A DNA stretch of 15,986 nucleotides from an uncultured Collinsella sp. (GCA_902494465.1 CABUTH010000030.1:1-15986); one strand, 5' to 3'; shown: positions 7,150 to 15,539, counted from the stretch's first letter. Translations and numbers: made by a program. The notes: generated by a model not told the origin, from the sequence alone.

Positions 7150-7746
7150 CTACTTAGAGTAGAGCTCGACGATGAGCTGCTCGTTGATATCACCGCTGAT
7201 CTGCTCACGCGTCGGCAGAGCGAGCACGTTACCAGACAGCTTCTCGATATCGACCTCGAGCCAGCCAGGGACCTCAAAGCGCTCGGAGGAAATCAGGGCC
7301 TCCTTGATGGGGAGGAGGTCACGGAACTTCTCGCCGACAGCGACAACGTCGCCGGCCTTGACGCGGTAGGACGGGATGTCCACGCGCTTGCCGTTCACGG
7401 TGAAGTGACCGTGACGGACGGACTGACGAGCCTCTTTGCGGGTGCGGGCGAAGCCAAGACGGAAGACGACGTTGTCGAGGCGAGACTCAAGGATGATCAT
7501 GAGGTTCTCACCGGTGACGCCGTTCATCTTGCGGGCCTTGTTGAAGTAGCCGTGGAACTGCTTCTCCAGAACGCCATAGATGAACTTGACCTTCTGCTTC
7601 TCGCGCAGCTGCATGCCGTACTCAGATTCCTTGCGACGGCGCTTGGGCTGACGGATAGATTCCTTCTTGCTGCTGTAACCGAGCTCAGCGGGATCGATCC
7701 CGAGCTGACGGCAGCGCTTAAGAACAGGAGTCCTGTCGATTGCCAT
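7150..7746 (-). CDS. rpsD: 30S ribosomal protein S4
   Basis: S4 nucleates assembly of the 30S body by binding the 5' domain of 16S rRNA; in several bacteria it also represses its own operon. The 198-aa protein carries the S4 RNA-binding module (about 86-150), with LESRLDNVVFRLGFA and RHGHFTVNGKRVDIPSYRV. The N-terminus has one Cys and not the four-Cys zinc site seen in some S4 proteins, so this is the zinc-independent form. The ATG at 7746 follows AAAGGAT. No S4-binding pseudoknot was recognisable by eye upstream of it. Confidence 0.98.
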   Translation of the reverse strand: MAIDRTPVLKRCRQLGIDPAELGYSSKKESIRQPKRRRKESEYGMQLREKQKVKFIYGVLEKQFHGYFNKARKMNGVTGENLMIILESRLDNVVFRLGFARTRKEARQSVRHGHFTVNGKRVDIPSYRVKAGDVVAVGEKFRDLLPIKEALISSERFEVPGWLEVDIEKLSGNVLALPTREQISGDINEQLIVELYSK

Positions 7747-7765
7747 ATTGATACGATCCTTTCAG

Positions 7766-8170
7766 TTACACGCGGCGACGCTTCTTGGGGCGGCAGCCGT
7801 TGTGCGGAATGGGGGTCTTGTCCTGGATGCTCGAGACCTCGAGGCCAGCAGCCTGGAGGGAGCGGATGGCGGTCTCACGACCGGAGCCGGGGCCCTTGAC
7901 GAAGACGGAAACCTTCTTCATACCGTGCTCCATGGCCTGCTTGGCAGCAGCCTCGGCAGCCATCTGGGCAGCGAACGGCGTGGACTTACGGGAGCCCTTG
8001 AAGCCCACCTGGCCAGCCGACTTCCAGGAAATGACGTTGCCCTGGGGATCGGTGATCGAAACGATCGTGTTGTTGAACGTAGAACGAATGTGAGCCTGGC
8101 CCACGGAAATGTTCTTACGGTCCGCGCGCTTCAGACGGGCAGCGCGAACGTTCTTCTTAGCAGTAGCCAT
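7766..8170 (-). CDS. rpsK: 30S ribosomal protein S11
   Basis: S11 sits on the 30S platform near the mRNA exit and the E site. The 134-aa product shows [18 protein letters not shown] (24-41), [16 protein letters not shown] and the characteristic basic end [13 protein letters not shown]. The ATG at 8170 follows AAGGAG. The gene is 14 bp after rpsM and 19 bp before rpsD. Length and sequence are normal for the family. Confidence 0.98.
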   Translation of the reverse strand: MATAKKNVRAARLKRADRKNISVGQAHIRSTFNNTIVSITDPQGNVISWKSAGQVGFKGSRKSTPFAAQMAAEAAAKQAMEHGMKKVSVFVKGPGSGRETAIRSLQAAGLEVSSIQDKTPIPHNGCRPKKRRRV

Positions 8171-8184
8171 CTATCTAGCGCTCC

Positions 8185-8559
8185 TTATTTCTTCTTCTTA
8201 GCACCGATCTGACGCTTCGGGCCCTTGCGGGTACGAGCGTTAGTGTGGGTGCGCTGGCCGCGGACCGGGAGGCCCTTGCGGTGACGAAGGCCGCGGTTGC
8301 AGCCGATGTCCATAAGGCGCTTGACGTTCTGGTTGCGCTCACGGCGGAGGTCGCCCTCAACCATGATCTGGTTCTTATCAATATAATCGCGGATGGCGTT
8401 AACCTCATCCTCGGTGAGGTCCTTAACGCGCGTATCCACGTTAACGTTGCACTCGACGCAAATCTTCGTCGCAGTGGTGCGGCCGATGCCGTAAATGTAG
8501 GTCAGACCGATCTCAACGCGCTTCTCACGCGGGAGGTCGACACCATTAATACGGGCCAA
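8185..8559 (-). CDS. rpsM: 30S ribosomal protein S13 (TTG start)
   Basis: S13 lies in the head of the 30S subunit and contacts the P-site tRNA and L5 across an intersubunit bridge. The 124-aa sequence begins [14 protein letters not shown], has the helix-hairpin segment [10 protein letters not shown] (24-33), [20 protein letters not shown] in the middle, and the basic C-terminal block [12 protein letters not shown]. The start is TTG at 8559: there is no in-frame ATG nearby and AGAGGAG lies 7 bp upstream, so the start is well supported although unusual for an abundant ribosomal protein. Confidence 0.97.
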   Translation of the reverse strand: MARINGVDLPREKRVEIGLTYIYGIGRTTATKICVECNVNVDTRVKDLTEDEVNAIRDYIDKNQIMVEGDLRRERNQNVKRLMDIGCNRGLRHRKGLPVRGQRTHTNARTRKGPKRQIGAKKKK

Positions 8560-8573
8560 CGTAGTCTCCTCTC

Positions 8574-8687
8574 TTAACCCTGACGCTGCTTATGACGGGG
8601 GTTCTCGCAAATGACGAGGACCTTGCCATGGCGCCTAATGATTTTGCACTTATCGCACATCTTCTTGACCGAAGGACGTACCTTCAT
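8574..8687 (-). CDS. rpmJ: 50S ribosomal protein L36, zinc-binding form
   Basis: This 37-aa gene begins [15 protein letters not shown] and ends HKQRQG. Cys11, Cys14, Cys27 and His32 form the zinc ribbon of the C+ type of L36, which stabilises 23S rRNA. The ATG at 8687 follows AAAGGAAG. It stands between infA and rpsM as in most bacteria, but 150 bp separate it from infA, longer than other gaps in the block; that gap holds a hairpin and a possible promoter. Confidence 0.97.
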   Translation of the reverse strand: MKVRPSVKKMCDKCKIIRRHGKVLVICENPRHKQRQG

Positions 8688-8749
8688 CGTTCTTCCTTTC
8701 GGTAGCGCTCAAACTACTTCCCTACTATCTACTCGCCCAGCCGCAGGCG

Positions 8750-8779
8750 TTTAAAACTATGGATGGTCTTCACACACAA
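8750..8779 (-). promoter_or_regulatory. Possible internal promoter before rpmJ
   Basis: On the minus strand a TTGTGT hexamer (8774-8779) lies 18 bp upstream of TTTAAA (8750-8755), about 60 bp before rpmJ. Each matches four of six consensus bases. A promoter here would let the rpmJ-rpsM-rpsK-rpsD-rpoA-rplQ segment be transcribed separately, as happens for the alpha operon in other bacteria. Confidence 0.35.
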
Positions 8780-8813
8780 TCCGACCGTAGGTTGAGCTAA
8801 GCCTGCAGTCGGA
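8780..8813 (-). other. Hairpin in the infA-rpmJ gap
   Basis: The minus strand can fold a 34-nt hairpin: outer tccgac/gtcgga, then a G-U and a G-C pair, a mismatch, three further pairs and a small loop. The sequence after it (TTGTGTGTG) has no true T-run, so it is at best a weak terminator. It could instead attenuate or protect the mRNA between two differently expressed segments. Confidence 0.5.
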
Positions 8814-8837
8814 AATGGAGTGCGTGTATGCGTGCCG

Positions 8838-9056
8838 CTATTTGTAGCGATAGGTGATGCGGCCGCGGGTCAGGTCGTACGGGGAAAGCTCCACGACAAC
8901 CCTGTCACCGGGGAGAATACGGATGTAATTCATTCGGATCTTGCCAGAAATGTTGCACAGAACCGAATGACCGTTCTCGAGCTCGACCTTAAACATGGCA
9001 TTGGGCAGCGGTTCCTTTACCGTACCCTCGAGCTCAATTGCGTCTTCCTTCTTCAC
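8838..9056 (-). CDS. infA: Translation initiation factor IF-1
   Basis: IF-1 is a single OB-fold protein that occupies the A site during initiation. The sequence shows [24 protein letters not shown] strands (here [15 protein letters not shown]), [13 protein letters not shown] and [17 protein letters not shown], the full family pattern. The start is uncertain. A GTG at 9056 gives the usual 72 residues and sits 10 bp after GAAAG. A TTG two codons earlier (9062) lies only 3-4 bp from it. No in-frame ATG exists, so a non-AUG start is certain either way. A good promoter lies just upstream. Confidence 0.95.
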   Translation of the reverse strand: MKKEDAIELEGTVKEPLPNAMFKVELENGHSVLCNISGKIRMNYIRILPGDRVVVELSPYDLTRGRITYRYK

Positions 9057-9095
9057 AAGCAATCATCTTTCTCTAGAAAACGACAGCGATTGAGT

Positions 9096-9124
9096 ATTCT
9101 ACAACACGTATGCACGCATCGTAA
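9096..9124 (-). promoter_or_regulatory. Probable promoter for infA
   Basis: TTACGA (9119-9124) and TAGAAT (9096-9101) are separated by exactly 17 bp on the minus strand. The -10 matches five of six consensus bases; the -35 matches three. The predicted transcript start lies about 30 nt before the infA start codon, within the 104-bp map-infA gap. Confidence 0.5.
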
Positions 9125-9160
9125 TAACTTCGTAATGGCTCCACAACTAAGTGGAACTTG

Positions 9161-9949
9161 TTACATTTCTCCGCCTTGGAGCGAACACCAAGCACCTTGG
9201 GCATCCGTGGTGAGAATCACCGGACCGTCATTGGTAATGGCGACGGTGTTCTCGTAGTGCGCGGCGGGCAGGTGGTCATTGGTCGTAACAATCCAACCGT
9301 CGGAGCCCGTGCTCACATGGTTGGAACCCATCGTAACCATCGGCTCGATGGCAATGACCATGCCGGCCTGGAGGCGAACGCCCCTCCCCTTCTTTCCATA
9401 GTTAGGAACGTTGGGGTCCTCGTGCATCACGCGGCCAATGCCATGGCCTACATAATCACGAAGCACACCGTAACCGTGAGACTCGGCGAGGGACTGAACG
9501 GCATAACCGACGTCCCCGATATGGTTACCGGGAACAGCCTGCTCGATGGCAGCCTTAAGGCAATCGCGCGTGACCTCGCACAAAGCCTTGGCTTCGGGCG
9601 TGGGGGTGCCGACGAAAAACGTCCAAGCGTTATCGCCGACCCAACCGTCGACAACGGCTCCCGTATCGATGGAGATGATATCGCCATCGCGCAGGATCAT
9701 GTCGGGGTTGGGAATACCATGGACCACGGCATCGTTGATCGATGCGCAAATGGTCCCCGGGAACCCACCGTAACCCTTAAAGGCCGGGGTGCCGCCATGC
9801 ATGCGGATAATCTGCTCCGCGAGCTGATCGAGCTCAAAAGTCGAAACGCCGGGGCGCACCATGGCTCCAACGTGGCGGAGCGCCATCTTAGATAGCGCTC
9901 CTGCCTTCTTCATCTGCTCGATTTGCGTTGCAGACTTAATCTTGATCAT
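9161..9949 (-). CDS. map: Methionine aminopeptidase, type I
   Basis: This cytosolic metalloenzyme removes the initiator methionine from nascent proteins with small second residues. The 262-aa protein has the pita-bread fold signature: H77 in VVHGIP, metal ligands D95 (SIDTGAV) and D106 (GDNAWTF), H169 in GHGIGR, E202 in IEPM and E233 in HYENTVAIT, the same set and spacing as E. coli Map. There is no N-terminal zinc-finger or SH3-like extension. The ATG at 9949 overlaps the adk stop codon as ATGA, which suggests translational coupling; no separate strong Shine-Dalgarno sequence is visible. Confidence 0.98.
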   Translation of the reverse strand: MIKIKSATQIEQMKKAGALSKMALRHVGAMVRPGVSTFELDQLAEQIIRMHGGTPAFKGYGGFPGTICASINDAVVHGIPNPDMILRDGDIISIDTGAVVDGWVGDNAWTFFVGTPTPEAKALCEVTRDCLKAAIEQAVPGNHIGDVGYAVQSLAESHGYGVLRDYVGHGIGRVMHEDPNVPNYGKKGRGVRLQAGMVIAIEPMVTMGSNHVSTGSDGWIVTTNDHLPAAHYENTVAITNDGPVILTTDAQGAWCSLQGGEM

Positions 9950-10572
9950 AGACCGAGAGCCTCTTTGACATCCCCGTACACGGTCTCGCGAGCCTGGTCA
10001 CCGTTGACCGACTTGAGCAGACCCTGGCCACGATAGTAGTCGACGAGCGGGCTCGTGGACTTCTCGTAGACGTCGAGACGGTTCTTGATGGTCTCAGGCT
10101 TGTCGTCGTCGCGCTGATACATCTCGCCACCGCACTTGGGGCAGGTAGCATCGGCAGCGGTGCCGGTGTAACCGCAGGCGCGGCAGGTGCGACGCGAAGA
10201 CAGGCGATCGATAATGACCTCGGGGGCCACATCGACCAGAAGGGCACAGTCGATCTCGCGACCCATGGCAGAGAGCTCGGAATCGAGCGTCACAGCCTGG
10301 GCGGTGTTGCGCGGGAACCCGTCGAGGATGAAGCCCTGCTGGGCGTCATCGGCGGCAAGGCGCTCCTTGACAAGGTCGATCACGAGCTGGTCGGGAACGA
10401 GCTCGCCAGCGTCCATGTACTTCTTAGCCTGAATACCAAGCTCGGTGCCACCCTTGACGGCAGCACGCAGCAGGTCGCCCGTGGAAATGTGGGCGACGCC
10501 AAACTCGGCGACGAGCTCCTGTGCGACGGTGCCCTTACCGGCACCCGGAGCTCCGAGCAATACGAGGTTCAT
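9946..10572 (-). CDS. adk: Adenylate kinase with zinc-binding LID
   Basis: Adenylate kinase interconverts ATP plus AMP with two ADP. The 208-aa long-form enzyme shows the P-loop GAPGAGKGT (7-15), STGDLLR for AMP binding (30-36) and LDGFPRN (83-89). Its LID carries four cysteines (C130, C133, C144, C147), a structural zinc site typical of Gram-positive enzymes. The ATG at 10572 is preferred because AGGAGGA lies 6 bp upstream; a TTG two codons earlier is too close to that site. It is coupled to map by a 4-bp overlap and lies 18 bp after secY. Confidence 0.98.
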   Translation of the reverse strand: MNLVLLGAPGAGKGTVAQELVAEFGVAHISTGDLLRAAVKGGTELGIQAKKYMDAGELVPDQLVIDLVKERLAADDAQQGFILDGFPRNTAQAVTLDSELSAMGREIDCALLVDVAPEVIIDRLSSRRTCRACGYTGTAADATCPKCGGEMYQRDDDKPETIKNRLDVYEKSTSPLVDYYRGQGLLKSVNGDQARETVYGDVKEALGL

Positions 10573-10590
10573 GAGCAATCCTCCTCTAGC

Positions 10591-11877
10591 CTATTTAAAG
10601 AATCCATCGTAATCATACATCTTGATCTGGCCTTCGAGCTTATCGACCGTGTCGAGCACGACGCCGACCATGATGAGGATGGACGTGCCGCCAAATGCCT
10701 GAATCAGCTGGTTACCCGTGAAGGAGAAGATGATCGAAGGCACGATGGCGATGAGCGCCAAAAAGACAGCGCTGGGAAGCGTGATCTTGTTGAGCGCGTT
10801 CTTGATGTAGGCCGCGGTAGCCCTACCCGGACGCACGCCCGGAATAAAGCCGCCCTGCTTCTTAAGGTTGTCGGCCGTGTCATCGGGGTTGAACACCATG
10901 GAGGTGTAGAAGTACGCGAAGAACACGATGAGGACAACGTTAAGCACCCAGTTGAGCCAGCCGCGCGAAAGCGCAGAGGCAACTGCCTGAATCCAGCCGA
11001 TGCCGGGGAAGAACACGGCAATCTGAGCCGGGAAGTACAGCAGCGCCGAAGCGAAGATGATCGGCACGACACCCGCGGTGTTGACCTTGATGGGCAGGTA
11101 GGTGGTCTGGCCACCCATCATGCGACGGCCCACGACGCGCTTAGCGTAGGAGACCGGGATGCGGCGCTGGCCGCGCTCAAGGAAAACAATCAGCGGGATA
11201 ACCAGCAGGATGATGGCGCAGATGATCACCATGGTGATGATGCCACCGGCATTGCCCTCGGTGCTGGAGAAGATAGCCTGCGGCAGACCGGCCATGATGT
11301 TCGCGAAGATGATCAGCGACATGCCATTGCCGATACCGCGCTGGGTGATGAGCTCACCAATCCACATGATCAGCATGGCGCCGGCGGTGAGTGTACCGAC
11401 GATCATGAGGTCGAAGATGATCTCGGGAGCGCCGGCGCCATTGAAGCTGATGCCGAAGCTCTTAAAGAGGAAGAGGTAACCCACGGAGTTGAGGATTGCC
11501 AGAGCCAGGGTGAGGTAACGCGAATACTGCGTAATCTTGGTCTGACCGACCTCGCCCTCGCGGGCAAGCTCATGCAGGGAAGGCACGACGGCCTGGAGCA
11601 TCTGGAGGATGATCGAGCTGGTGATGTAAGGCATGATGCCCAGCGAAAACACCGACACATAGCTCAACGCGCCGCCAGAGAAAAGATTCAGGAGGGCCAT
11701 AGCACCTGCGGCGACCGAATTGTTATCGGTCGAGAAAAGGCCCAGCATCCCCTGGAAGGGAATGCCGGGCACAGGAACGTGCGCACCAATGCGGTACACG
11801 ACGAGCATAGCTATGGTAAAAAGAATCTTTTCGCGCAATTCTTTGATGCGGAAAGCATTCTTAAGACCATTTAGCAC
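10591..11877 (-). CDS. secY: Protein translocase subunit SecY
   Basis: SecY forms the membrane channel through which Sec substrates are secreted or inserted. The 428-aa protein has about ten hydrophobic segments. The first family signature covers [19 protein letters not shown] (76-94). The second includes [14 protein letters not shown] (234-247), the cytosolic loop region, and [10 protein letters not shown] lies before the later segments. Its start is a GTG at 11877 inside the last codons of rplO (7-nt overlap), with GGAAAGG about 10 bp upstream, so translation is probably coupled to L15. Placement between rplO and adk is canonical. Confidence 0.98.
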   Translation of the reverse strand: MLNGLKNAFRIKELREKILFTIAMLVVYRIGAHVPVPGIPFQGMLGLFSTDNNSVAAGAMALLNLFSGGALSYVSVFSLGIMPYITSSIILQMLQAVVPSLHELAREGEVGQTKITQYSRYLTLALAILNSVGYLFLFKSFGISFNGAGAPEIIFDLMIVGTLTAGAMLIMWIGELITQRGIGNGMSLIIFANIMAGLPQAIFSSTEGNAGGIITMVIICAIILLVIPLIVFLERGQRRIPVSYAKRVVGRRMMGGQTTYLPIKVNTAGVVPIIFASALLYFPAQIAVFFPGIGWIQAVASALSRGWLNWVLNVVLIVFFAYFYTSMVFNPDDTADNLKKQGGFIPGVRPGRATAAYIKNALNKITLPSAVFLALIAIVPSIIFSFTGNQLIQAFGGTSILIMVGVVLDTVDKLEGQIKMYDYDGFFK

Positions 11878-12320
11878 GGCAGCTCGACCTTTCCGCCGGC
11901 GGCCTCGATCTTGGCCTGCGCAGAAGCGCTGACCTTGTCGACCTTGACCGTGAACTTCTTGGTGAGCTCACCATTGCCGAGCACCTTGACGGGCTCGAAC
12001 TCGCTCTTGGTGATGCGAGCGGCCTTAAGAGCGGCACCGTCGATCACAGCGCCGTCCTCGAACTTACGCTCGAGACGCTCAACGTTAACAGCGGTGTACT
12101 CGATACGACGGGGGTTACGGAAGCCCGGAAGCTTGGGCAGGCGCATAGCCAGCGGAGTCTGGCCACCCTCGAAGCCGGCACCCTTGGTGCCGCCAGAGCG
12201 GGAACCCTGGCCCTTCTGACCGCGGCCAGAAGTGGTGCCGTGACCCGAAGAATTGCCACGGCCGACGCGCTTGCGGTTCTTGGTGGAACCGGGCGCGGGA
12301 GTAAGATCGTGAAGCTGCAT
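11871..12320 (-). CDS. rplO: 50S ribosomal protein L15
   Basis: L15 is a late-assembly 50S protein that binds 23S rRNA. The 149-aa sequence starts [12 protein letters not shown] and has the long glycine/arginine-rich RNA-binding extension (about 18-55, including [19 protein letters not shown]). The C-terminal domain covers [29 protein letters not shown] in separate stretches. The Shine-Dalgarno AGGAG of this ATG lies in the last codons of rpmD. Its own end overlaps the secY start. Confidence 0.98.
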   Translation of the reverse strand: MQLHDLTPAPGSTKNRKRVGRGNSSGHGTTSGRGQKGQGSRSGGTKGAGFEGGQTPLAMRLPKLPGFRNPRRIEYTAVNVERLERKFEDGAVIDGAALKAARITKSEFEPVKVLGNGELTKKFTVKVDKVSASAQAKIEAAGGKVELPC

Positions 12321-12323
12321 TTG

Positions 12324-12506
12324 CTACTCCTCTACAATCTCGACAAGGTGCTTGACCTTGAAGATCATGCCGCGGACGGACTCGTTGTCAGCAATCTCGC
12401 GAACCTCGCGGATCCTGTGGAGACCGAGGGCACGGACAGTACGGACCTGGTCCTGCTTGCAACCGTTGGTGCTGCGGACCTGCTTGATCTTGATGGTGTC
12501 AGCCAT
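12324..12506 (-). CDS. rpmD: 50S ribosomal protein L30
   Basis: A 60-aa protein of the bacterial L30 type: IKIKQVRSTNGCKQDQVRTV is followed by LGLHRIREVREIADNESVRGM, with the usual short ferredoxin-like fold length. It starts at an ATG 2 bp after the rpsE stop and ends 3 bp before rplO, so the three are almost certainly translated from one message. L30 is not universal in bacteria but is common in this gene order. Confidence 0.97.
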   Translation of the reverse strand: MADTIKIKQVRSTNGCKQDQVRTVRALGLHRIREVREIADNESVRGMIFKVKHLVEIVEE

Positions 12507-12508
12507 GC

Positions 12509-13033
12509 TTAGTTCTCCTTACCGACGAACATCTCGGAGACCGTCAGGCCACGGCGAGCCGCGACGTCCTCAGGGCTGGAGAGCTCCTTGAGGCCCTCGA
12601 CGGCAGCCTTGATGATGTTGAGGCCGTTGTCGGTACCGAGGGACTTGGACAGGACGTTCTTGATGCCAGCAAGCTCAAAGAGGGGACGCACAGCGCCGCC
12701 GGCGATAACGCCGGTACCCTCGACAGCGGGCTTGATGATGATGCGGCCGGCACCAAAGTGGCCGAGAACCTCGTGCGGGATGGTGCCCTGCTCGGTCACC
12801 GGCACGTGGAACATGTTCTTCTTGGCATCGAGAGATGCCTTGGAGATGGCCATGGGCACCTCAGCGGACTTGCCCATGCCAACGCCGACGTTGCCCTTGC
12901 CGTCGCCAACGACGACGAGAGCGACGAGGCTCATGCGACGACCACCCTTGACGGTCTTCGACACGCGGTTGATGTAAACGACGCGCTCCTCGAACTCGGA
13001 GGCCTCGCGCTGCTGCTTCTGATTACGAGCCAT
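12509..13033 (-). CDS. rpsE: 30S ribosomal protein S5
   Basis: S5 works with S4 and S12 in decoding accuracy and the mRNA helicase activity at the entry tunnel. The 174-aa protein has the double-stranded RNA-binding N-terminal domain with [18 protein letters not shown] and [16 protein letters not shown] (18-55), then the C-terminal segment [20 protein letters not shown]. The ATG at 13033 follows AGGAGGT. The gene lies 14 bp after rplR. No unusual residues were noticed in the spectinomycin-contact loop, although I could not align it formally. Confidence 0.98.
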   Translation of the reverse strand: MARNQKQQREASEFEERVVYINRVSKTVKGGRRMSLVALVVVGDGKGNVGVGMGKSAEVPMAISKASLDAKKNMFHVPVTEQGTIPHEVLGHFGAGRIIIKPAVEGTGVIAGGAVRPLFELAGIKNVLSKSLGTDNGLNIIKAAVEGLKELSSPEDVAARRGLTVSEMFVGKEN

Positions 13034-13047
13034 GTGCTACATACCTC

Positions 13048-13416
13048 CTAGAACTCGAGACCGGCGGCACGAGCACCGTCGGCGAGGGCCTTGACGCGGC
13101 CATGGTAGATACGGCCACCGCGATCGAAGGCGACCTTGGTAATGCCGGCCTCGATGGCGCGCTTGCCAACGAGCTGACCGACCTTCTCCGCAGCCTCCTT
13201 GTTCGAGGTGTGGGTGCCCTTGAACTCGGCCTCGAGGGTCGAGGCAGAGACGAGCGTCAGGCTGGAGCCCTTGCTGTCATCGATGATCTGGGCATAGATG
13301 TTGGCGTTAGTACGGGTCACGCGAAGACGCGGACGCTCGGAGGTACCCGAGACCTTGCCGCGAACACGACGCTGACGACGCTTGAGGCCTTCCAGCTTCG
13401 CCTTATGCTTGTTCAT
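13048..13416 (-). CDS. rplR: 50S ribosomal protein L18
   Basis: L18 binds 5S rRNA and helps dock it in the central protuberance together with L5. The 122-aa sequence shows [19 protein letters not shown] (13-31), SNIYAQ-like [11 protein letters not shown] and the C-terminal [24 protein letters not shown]. The ATG at 13416 follows TTAGGAG. A 75-bp gap separates it from rplF and contains a hairpin; it is otherwise tightly followed by rpsE. Confidence 0.98.
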   Translation of the reverse strand: MNKHKAKLEGLKRRQRRVRGKVSGTSERPRLRVTRTNANIYAQIIDDSKGSSLTLVSASTLEAEFKGTHTSNKEAAEKVGQLVGKRAIEAGITKVAFDRGGRIYHGRVKALADGARAAGLEF

Positions 13417-13444
13417 ACGTAAACTCCTAAAAAGGTTGATCTTG

Positions 13445-13466
13445 CCAGCACCTGACGGGGTGCTGG
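13445..13466 (-). other. Intercistronic hairpin between rplF and rplR
   Basis: A perfect 8-bp stem (13445-13452 with 13459-13466, ccagcacc/ggtgctgg) with a 6-nt loop lies 25 bp after the rplF stop. On the minus strand it is followed by CAAGATCAACC and only then TTTTT, so the T-run is too far for a standard terminator. An mRNA-processing or partial attenuation role is possible. Confidence 0.6.
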
Positions 13467-13491
13467 TCTTATGCGAGTGAGTCGGTTACGA

Positions 13492-14028
13492 CTACTTGGC
13501 GGCCTTACCCAGCTTGCGGCGGATGTGCTCGCCAACGTAGTGGATACCCTTGCCCTTGTAAGGCTCGGGAGGACGATGGCCGCGGATCTCAGCGGCGATC
13601 TGACCGACCTGCTGCTTGTTGATACCCTTGACGTTCACGTGGGTGTTGTCGGGAACCTCGAAGGTGATGCCCTCGGGAGCCTCGACGATCACGGGGTGCG
13701 AGAAGCCCAGGGAGAACTCGAGGTTCTTACCCTTCTGCTGCACGCGGTAACCGACGCCGGCGAGCTCGAGCTTCTTCTCGAAGCCCTCGGAAACGCCAAC
13801 AACCATGTTGTGGATGAGGGCGCGGGTGAGGCCGTGGCGGGCACGGGTCTCACGCTCGTCGTCGGGACGGGAAACGGTGAGGACGTTGTCCTCGACGTTG
13901 ATAGCGAGCTTCTCAAAGACATCGAGCTCGAGCTGGCCCTTGGGGCCCTTGACGACAACGTTGTTGCCGTTGACTGCCACTTCGACTCCGGCGGGAATCT
14001 GGACAGGCTTATTACCGATACGAGACAC
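13492..14028 (-). CDS. rplF: 50S ribosomal protein L6 (GTG start)
   Basis: L6 lies near the base of the L7/L12 stalk and the sarcin-ricin loop. The 178-aa protein has two tandem L6 domains (about 1-82 and 83-170): [12 protein letters not shown] at the start, [20 protein letters not shown] at the junction and the signature [11 protein letters not shown] near 155-165. It starts at a GTG at 14028 with AAAGGAG upstream; no nearer ATG exists in frame. It is 33 bp after rpsH. Confidence 0.98.
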   Translation of the reverse strand: MSRIGNKPVQIPAGVEVAVNGNNVVVKGPKGQLELDVFEKLAINVEDNVLTVSRPDDERETRARHGLTRALIHNMVVGVSEGFEKKLELAGVGYRVQQKGKNLEFSLGFSHPVIVEAPEGITFEVPDNTHVNVKGINKQQVGQIAAEIRGHRPPEPYKGKGIHYVGEHIRRKLGKAAK

Positions 14029-14061
14029 GGTGATCTCCTTTCCTTCTACCTACCGAGCGAA

Positions 14062-14460
14062 TTACCAGACGTAAGCGATGATCTCGCCGCCGACGTTGTG
14101 CTTGCGAGCATCGCGGTCGGTCATGACGCCATGGCTGGTGGAAATAATGGCGGTACCAAGGCCACCGCGGACGCGGGGCATGTCGGCAACGCCGGTGTAC
14201 TTACGCAGGCCCGGCTTGGAAATGCGGCGGATGCCGTTGATGACCTTAGCCTTCTTGGGACCATACTTAAGCGTGATGTGCAGAGTCTTCTGGGGAACGG
14301 TGTCCTCGACATCGTAGCCCTCGATGTAGCCCTCCTCGTGCAGAACACGAGCGATCTCGACGAGCTTCTTGCTGCTCGGCATGGAGACCGTGGCCTTGTT
14401 CACAGAGTTAGCGTTACGGATGCGCGTAAGCATATCTGCGATCGGGTCTGTAAGGTTCAT
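14062..14460 (-). CDS. rpsH: 30S ribosomal protein S8
   Basis: S8 binds the central domain of 16S rRNA; in E. coli it also represses the spc operon by binding its mRNA. The 132-aa protein begins [18 protein letters not shown] and ends with the signature [18 protein letters not shown] and GGEIIAYVW. The ATG at 14460 follows GAAGGAG. A 119-bp gap to rpsN holds only weak dyads (for example 14535-14540 with 14564-14569); I see no gene in it. Confidence 0.98.
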   Translation of the reverse strand: MNLTDPIADMLTRIRNANSVNKATVSMPSSKKLVEIARVLHEEGYIEGYDVEDTVPQKTLHITLKYGPKKAKVINGIRRISKPGLRKYTGVADMPRVRGGLGTAIISTSHGVMTDRDARKHNVGGEIIAYVW

Positions 14461-14579
14461 ACAGATTCTCCTTCGTTCTTGATGAACACGTGCTCTTGGT
14501 TCTTCGCCGCCCTTAACGGCAAAGCCTTTTTAGCGCGTTTTCCCTGTTCCAAACTGATGCTTGAAACGCTGGTAGTGAC

Positions 14580-14765
14580 TTACCAGCTGGCCTTCTTAAC
14601 GCCGGGAAGCTCGCCCTTGAGTGCAAGCTCGCGGAAGCAGACACGGCACAGGCCGAACTTGCGGTACACAGAGTGCGGACGGCCGCAGCGCTGGCAGCGC
14701 GTGTACTCACGAGTAGAGAACTTCTGCTTGCGATTGCACTTGACGATCATCGATGTCTTAGCCAC
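14580..14765 (-). CDS. rpsN: 30S ribosomal protein S14, zinc-binding (type Z) form
   Basis: S14 helps form the head of the small subunit. This 61-aa short version carries CxxC pairs at C24/C27 and C40/C43, the zinc ribbon of the type Z form; zinc-free S14 paralogues are longer and lack them. It ends with the typical [13 protein letters not shown]. The start codon is GTG at 14765 with GAGGAGG just upstream. Its place between rplE and rpsH is canonical. Confidence 0.98.
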   Translation of the reverse strand: MAKTSMIVKCNRKQKFSTREYTRCQRCGRPHSVYRKFGLCRVCFRELALKGELPGVKKASW

Positions 14766-14799
14766 TTATATCCTCCTCACATAGAGTATTGTTCGCCCC

Positions 14800-14829
14800 A
14801 AGCGCCGCCCCCTTGTGGGAACGGCGCTT
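14800..14829 (-). other. Intercistronic hairpin between rplE and rpsN
   Basis: A perfect 8-bp G+C-rich stem (14800-14807 with 14822-14829, aagcgccg/cggcgctt) encloses a loop that can form a further CCC/GGG helix. It fills the 79-bp gap between L5 and S14. No T-run follows on the minus strand, so it is not a terminator; it may be an mRNA-stabilising or regulatory structure. Confidence 0.6.
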
Positions 14830-14844
14830 ATAGGGCAGGTGAAC

Positions 14845-15402
14845 CTATTTCTTGAACGGGAAACCGAAGGCGTCCAGAAGGGCCTTGGCCTCCTCATCGG
14901 TGTTGGCGGTGGTCACGAAAGTGATGTCCATACCACGCTGGTGATCGACGGAGTCGAAGTCGATCTCGGGGAAGATGAGCTGCTCGGTGACGCCCATGGA
15001 GAAGTTACCACGGCCGTCGAAGCTCTTGGCGGAGATACCGCGGAAGTCGCGGATACGAGGGATCGCGACGGAGGTCAGACGATCGAAGAACTCCCACATA
15101 CGGTCGCCACGCAGGGTAACCTTGCAGCCGATCGGCATACCAGCGCGCAGGCGGAAGGTAGCGATGGACTTGCGGGCACGGGTGATCATCGGCTGCTGGC
15201 CGGTGATGGCGCGCAGGTCGCGCACGGCACCGTCGATGGCCTTGGAATCGGTAGCGGCCTCGCCGACACCCATGTTCACGACGATCTTCTCAAACTTGGG
15301 GATCATCATGACGTTCTCGTACTGGAACTTGTCCTGAAGCTGCTGCTTGACCTCGTTGTTGTACTTGGTCTTCAGACGCGGCACATACTTCTCTTCTGCC
15401 AT
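14845..15402 (-). CDS. rplE: 50S ribosomal protein L5
   Basis: L5 binds 5S rRNA with L18 and contacts the P-site tRNA. The 185-aa product has [20 protein letters not shown] (28-47), [21 protein letters not shown] in two conserved blocks, the [17 protein letters not shown] segment and the end [20 protein letters not shown]. The ATG at 15402 follows AAGGAG at 6-bp spacing. It is the first gene of the block here: rplX, which normally precedes it, is absent, and it has its own apparent promoter and a leader of about 130 nt. Confidence 0.98.
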   Translation of the reverse strand: MAEEKYVPRLKTKYNNEVKQQLQDKFQYENVMMIPKFEKIVVNMGVGEAATDSKAIDGAVRDLRAITGQQPMITRARKSIATFRLRAGMPIGCKVTLRGDRMWEFFDRLTSVAIPRIRDFRGISAKSFDGRGNFSMGVTEQLIFPEIDFDSVDHQRGMDITFVTTANTDEEAKALLDAFGFPFKK

Positions 15403-15533
15403 TGTTCACTCCTTCTTGGGGTTTTAAGCACGGGGCGTGGCCACGATGGGTTGTCCTCGTGCCTCCTGGCTGCATCCGCGCCGCTCATGGCATTTCGCGG
15501 TTTGGACTCGACGCAGCAGGAGCCGACAAAACA
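15403..15533 (-). promoter_or_regulatory. Structured 5' leader of rplE (no gene seen)
   Basis: From the predicted start near 15533 to the rplE ATG the minus strand could form several helices. One is a 10-bp long-range stem with one bulge (15513-15522 with 15463-15473, pairing ctcctg and ctgc with their complements). It encloses CCGCG/CGCGG (15476-15480 with 15496-15500). Two hairpins follow, CACGA/TCGTG (15442-15446 with 15457-15461) and CACG/CGTG (15429-15439); the halves of these two can also pair with each other through the palindrome cgtggccacg at 15436-15445. An open frame of 105 codons (15372-15689) crosses this region but looks accidental. Function as a ribosomal-protein leader is inferred. 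Confidence 0.45.
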
Positions 15534-15539
15534 ATCGGT

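Noticed and set aside
10489..11874. 461-codon plus-strand open frame antisense to adk and secY
   Set aside because: Its His/Asp/Arg-rich sequence is the reverse complement of hydrophobic SecY codons; it has no domain and lies entirely over essential genes.
13471..14784. 437-codon plus-strand open frame antisense to rplF, rpsH and rpsN
   Set aside because: It spans three clearly real genes and two gaps on the other strand, and its low-complexity Leu/Asp/Val content marks it as a codon-bias shadow.
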